This document shows positions 15,213 to 17,533 of a DNA stretch of 17,533 bases, piece after piece (position 1 is the stretch's first letter; every line of letters starts with the position of its first letter). The DNA is taken from positions 5,094 through 22,626 of the forward strand of contig JASLVI010000009.1 of the NCBI GenBank assembly GCA_030741455.1, read 5' to 3'. Position numbers and translations under genes: made by a program. The notes below the pieces were generated by a model, which saw only the letters and a program-made list of their open reading frames with translations, was not told the origin of the DNA and made no database searches. The DNA comes from Candidatus Poseidoniaceae archaeon. Lineage in GTDB: Archaea; Thermoplasmatota; Poseidoniia; Poseidoniales; Poseidoniaceae.

Positions 15213-15972
15213 CGCCTGTTTTCAAATCCTTGCAAAGTGCAATGAAGGTGCGAAGACCCTGAAGTGTGTGGCTACCAAACCATGTCAGTGCCTCTCCATC
15301 GATGCATTTCGTCCACGGCCGTCGGCCACCAAGTGCTTCAACAGCATCACAAATGGCTTCACCTTCTTGCTTGGAAAATTCATGCGGTTCGCTCGACAGA
15401 AGAAGGCCTTCGACGTTGTGTTCAATGATCTGTTCTGGAGATACAACAGGATAGCCATTCCCATCCGGGTCAAGGTCTGGAACGCGGAAACCGCATGTTT
15501 CAAGCAAAGCCCCTGAATACTTCTTGGGCGAGACCGCCATGAGCGGTTCGTGCCAAATCATCGGCAGAACAATCGGACCGTTTTGTTGGTGAATGCCTCC
15601 AAGTTCCTGCTGAATAGACGCTGCAAGTTCGTTTGCTTTTTCCTCAAGATTCAATCGCTTTCCGAGTTGAATCAACATATCGGGAACGTCGCTTGGAGAT
15701 TCAATCTCGCTCACGAATGTTTCAATGCCTGCTTCTGTTAGTGCTTCATAGACTTCTTTCGGATTTTCTTCACGATCAAGAATCACGAGATTAGGACGAG
15801 CATCCCGTAGTTTGTTGATGTTCGGCGTCTTTGTACCGCCCATCACCCTCACGCCCTCGACAAAGGATTCTGGATGAATGCACCAAGGGGTTCGACCAAC
15901 GAGTTGAGATGCATCGAGTCCTAATTCAGCGATGGTGAGCGTGAGGCTAGGTACGAGCGAAATCACCCGCAT
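15205..15972 (-). CDS. Helical-backbone metal receptor (BtuF/FhuD-like), no signal peptide
   Basis: A 255-aa protein of the periplasmic-binding-protein fold used for vitamin B12 and siderophores. It opens directly with the first beta strand, MRVISLVPSLTLTIAELGL, so there is no signal peptide or lipobox and it should be cytosolic. Family features include VGRTPWCIHP, VMGGTKTPNINKLRDARPNLVI, a long central helix (about res 100-130), MIWHEPLMAVSPKKY, and the closing TWFGSHTLQGL. Signal-less members of this family exist in bacteria, but their ligand is unknown to me; this is not evidence of B12 import. No permease or ATPase gene is adjacent. The frame extends two codons to a GTG at 15978, but the ATG at 15972 is preferred. 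It starts 9 nt after the ileS stop and overlaps the lipoprotein start by 8 nt, so it belongs to the ileS cluster. Confidence 0.82.
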   Translation of the reverse strand: MRVISLVPSLTLTIAELGLDASQLVGRTPWCIHPESFVEGVRVMGGTKTPNINKLRDARPNLVILDREENPKEVYEALTEAGIETFVSEIESPSDVPDMLIQLGKRLNLEEKANELAASIQQELGGIHQQNGPIVLPMIWHEPLMAVSPKKYSGALLETCGFRVPDLDPDGNGYPVVSPEQIIEHNVEGLLLSSEPHEFSKQEGEAICDAVEALGGRRPWTKCIDGEALTWFGSHTLQGLRTFIALCKDLKTGDV

Positions 15973-15981
15973 ATTCACGCC

Positions 15982-17533
15982 TCAGATCTTGTGCACACGA
16001 TAAGCGATTGTTGCACCATCAACATCGAACGATTCAGCCTCGGAAGGAGATGCTTCTTGACTGAATGCAATACCCGAAGCACGGGTTTCTTTCGCAATCC
16101 ATGTGCAATCTTCTTCGAAAAGTTCTGGAGCATCGGTCATCCAGACTTCGACGTCAATCATCGCTTCAATCTCGAGGTTCATGTCCTTTCTCTTGGATTG
16201 AATACGACGTGTGATATCACGAGCGAGTCCCTTGGAAAGGAGGTGTGGCGTATCCTGCATGTCGAGTACCAAACTTACGTGCGATGCATCTTCGCCATCA
16301 CCCACAGTAATGGTTGCAGCCGCATAGCCGTCTCGTTCAGCCCGTCGAACCTCGATGTCCGTTTCAAGAATCTCAACGCCTAAAATGGTGCATGAACCAG
16401 CTAGAATATCTGCAAGGAGTGCTTCTTGATCAGGATGATTCTTGATCTCACCAGCGATGGCGTTGACGTCACCCTTCGCACGTGGTGCGAGTGCACGGAA
16501 GTTCACACCTAACTCGACTTGTTGGAATCGATCGAGATCGGTTTCAACCGAGATGCTTTCCACGTTCAATTCCTCACACAACAAGTCATGGTATGGCTTG
16601 AGGTTGGGTCCAGCGACAATCCAACCTTCTGCACATGGTAAACGCTGACGTCGTTGTGCATCGATTCGAATTCTTCGCCCTGTTTCTGCCAATTCCCGAA
16701 CAAGTTCCATCTCTTCTTCAAGGCCGACATCTTGCGGTGGAAGTTGTGCAGTCGCTGCAACAAGATCGTTGTTCCATGCGTCAGCAGTAGCGCCTTCTGT
16801 AGAACCAGGTGTTCCCATTGGCCATGATGCAGTATGGACGGTTTCACCTGTTAGATTTCGATGGATGGTATCGACCATGAACGGACTTACTGGAGCGATG
16901 AGTCGACACAATGTTGTCAAGACCTCGTGCAAGGTGTGTTGACAAGCGAGTTTGTCACCTGATTCAGCCTCATCCCAAAGCCGTCGTCGGCTACGTCGAA
17001 CGTACCAATTGGATAAATCGTTAACGATGAAATCCTCAAGTTGTCGACAGGCTTTGTGGAAGTTCCAATTGGTAAAACCCTCATGATAGGCCTTTGCTGT
17101 GGTATGAAGTTTGGAAAGAATCCAACGGTCAAGTCGTGAACGGCTCCCCACAGGTGATTCAGAGGTTTCGGGATCAAATGCATCCAAAGCGGCATAATCT
17201 GCATGGAAGCGATAGACATTCCACAACGTCAGGAACATCTTGGCGTATGTTTCGCGTACACCATTTGAATCAAACTTGAGTGGATTCCACGGTGCACCTG
17301 CAGTGACCATGTACCATCGAGTGGCATCTGCACCTTCTCGATTGAAGTGATCCCACGGGTCGACAATGTTGCCTCTCGATTTGGACATCTTTTTCCCTTC
17401 AGCATCAAGAATCAATCCGAGGGACAAGCATCGCTTGTAGGCGGGTGAATCAAAGACGGTCGTGGAAACTGCAAGGAGTGTATAGAACCAACCACGTGTT
17501 TGGTCAACGCCCTCGCAGATGTAATCGACTGGG
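15982..17533 (-). CDS. ileS: Isoleucyl-tRNA synthetase, 5' part outside window
   Basis: C-terminal 516 residues of a class I synthetase that charges tRNA-Ile. Reading continues without a stop to the right edge (first full codon at 17532-17530) with VDYICEGVDQTRGWFYTLL, a typical end of the IleRS catalytic domain, followed by LILDAEGKKMSKSRGN (the KMSKS loop). The anticodon-binding helical domain includes TLWNVYRFHADY and NWYVRRSRRRLWD. The long C-terminal extension after VNFRALAPRAKGD resembles that of archaeal/eukaryotic-type (long-form) IleRS. The HIGH motif, CP1 editing domain and start lie to the right of the window. The TTG at 17427 opens the longest stretch beginning with a possible start codon, but it is internal and not the true start. 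The stop lies 9 nt before the BtuF-like gene start. Confidence 0.95.
   Translation of the reverse strand, partial: PVDYICEGVDQTRGWFYTLLAVSTTVFDSPAYKRCLSLGLILDAEGKKMSKSRGNIVDPWDHFNREGADATRWYMVTAGAPWNPLKFDSNGVRETYAKMFLTLWNVYRFHADYAALDAFDPETSESPVGSRSRLDRWILSKLHTTAKAYHEGFTNWNFHKACRQLEDFIVNDLSNWYVRRSRRRLWDEAESGDKLACQHTLHEVLTTLCRLIAPVSPFMVDTIHRNLTGETVHTASWPMGTPGSTEGATADAWNNDLVAATAQLPPQDVGLEEEMELVRELAETGRRIRIDAQRRQRLPCAEGWIVAGPNLKPYHDLLCEELNVESISVETDLDRFQQVELGVNFRALAPRAKGDVNAIAGEIKNHPDQEALLADILAGSCTILGVEILETDIEVRRAERDGYAAATITVGDGEDASHVSLVLDMQDTPHLLSKGLARDITRRIQSKRKDMNLEIEAMIDVEVWMTDAPELFEEDCTWIAKETRASGIAFSQEASPSEAESFDVDGATIAYRVHKI

Noticed and set aside
1..17533. Mobile element, CRISPR array, defence island or tRNA-linked insertion
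   Set aside because: No long terminal repeats, spacer-like periodic repeats, transposase, integrase or tRNA gene was found, and base composition looks even throughout by eye.

Overview
The window looks like chromosomal DNA from a marine euryarchaeon, most likely Marine Group II (Candidatus Poseidoniales) or a close relative. The archaeal signs are a TATA-binding protein gene, an archaeal-type mevalonate kinase, an archaeal MutS5-like protein, and several genes with a TATA-like box 24-27 nt upstream of the start codon, the spacing expected for leaderless transcripts. Mixed in are bacterial-style features: MutY, lipoproteins with bacterial-type lipoboxes, a lamin-tail/amidohydrolase exoprotein and an S15 peptidase. 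Assignment to MGII is inference from this mixture; no rRNA or other phylogenetic marker was compared.

Layout. Positions 1-1608 (minus strand): mevalonate kinase, then the TBP gene, which has its own TATA box and runs off the left edge. Positions 1693-4678 (plus): a membrane Fe-S oxidoreductase resembling ETF:menaquinone oxidoreductases, followed 16 nt later by mutY. A Frag1/DRAM-like membrane protein (minus) overlaps the 3' end of mutY tail-to-tail, and cysS (plus) diverges from it. cysS abuts, again tail-to-tail, a large membrane-anchored amidohydrolase (minus). Divergent from that is a plus-strand pair: thioredoxin and an S15-family peptidase lipoprotein. The right third is a minus-strand cluster read from the right edge: ileS (5' part missing), a cytosolic helical-backbone (BtuF-like) binding protein, an Asp-box lipoprotein and a MutS5-like ATPase. 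The last of these ends 2 nt from the peptidase gene.

The segment is very compact. All 12 genes are intact except the two cut by the window edges, and no gap between genes exceeds about 100 bp. I see no tRNA or rRNA gene, insertion sequence, CRISPR array, integrase or attachment site. Most genes are housekeeping: transcription initiation, isoprenoid lipid synthesis, tRNA charging, DNA repair, redox. Three extracytoplasmic proteins (amidohydrolase, S15 peptidase, Asp-box lipoprotein) fit a heterotroph that degrades proteins and organic matter.

I found no clear new multi-gene system. The points most worth a second look are the 23-residue enlargement of the second TBP repeat together with a 24-bp identical repeat shared by the two TBP halves, the lamin-tail/amidohydrolase/membrane-anchor protein, and the signal-less BtuF-like protein inside the ileS cluster.
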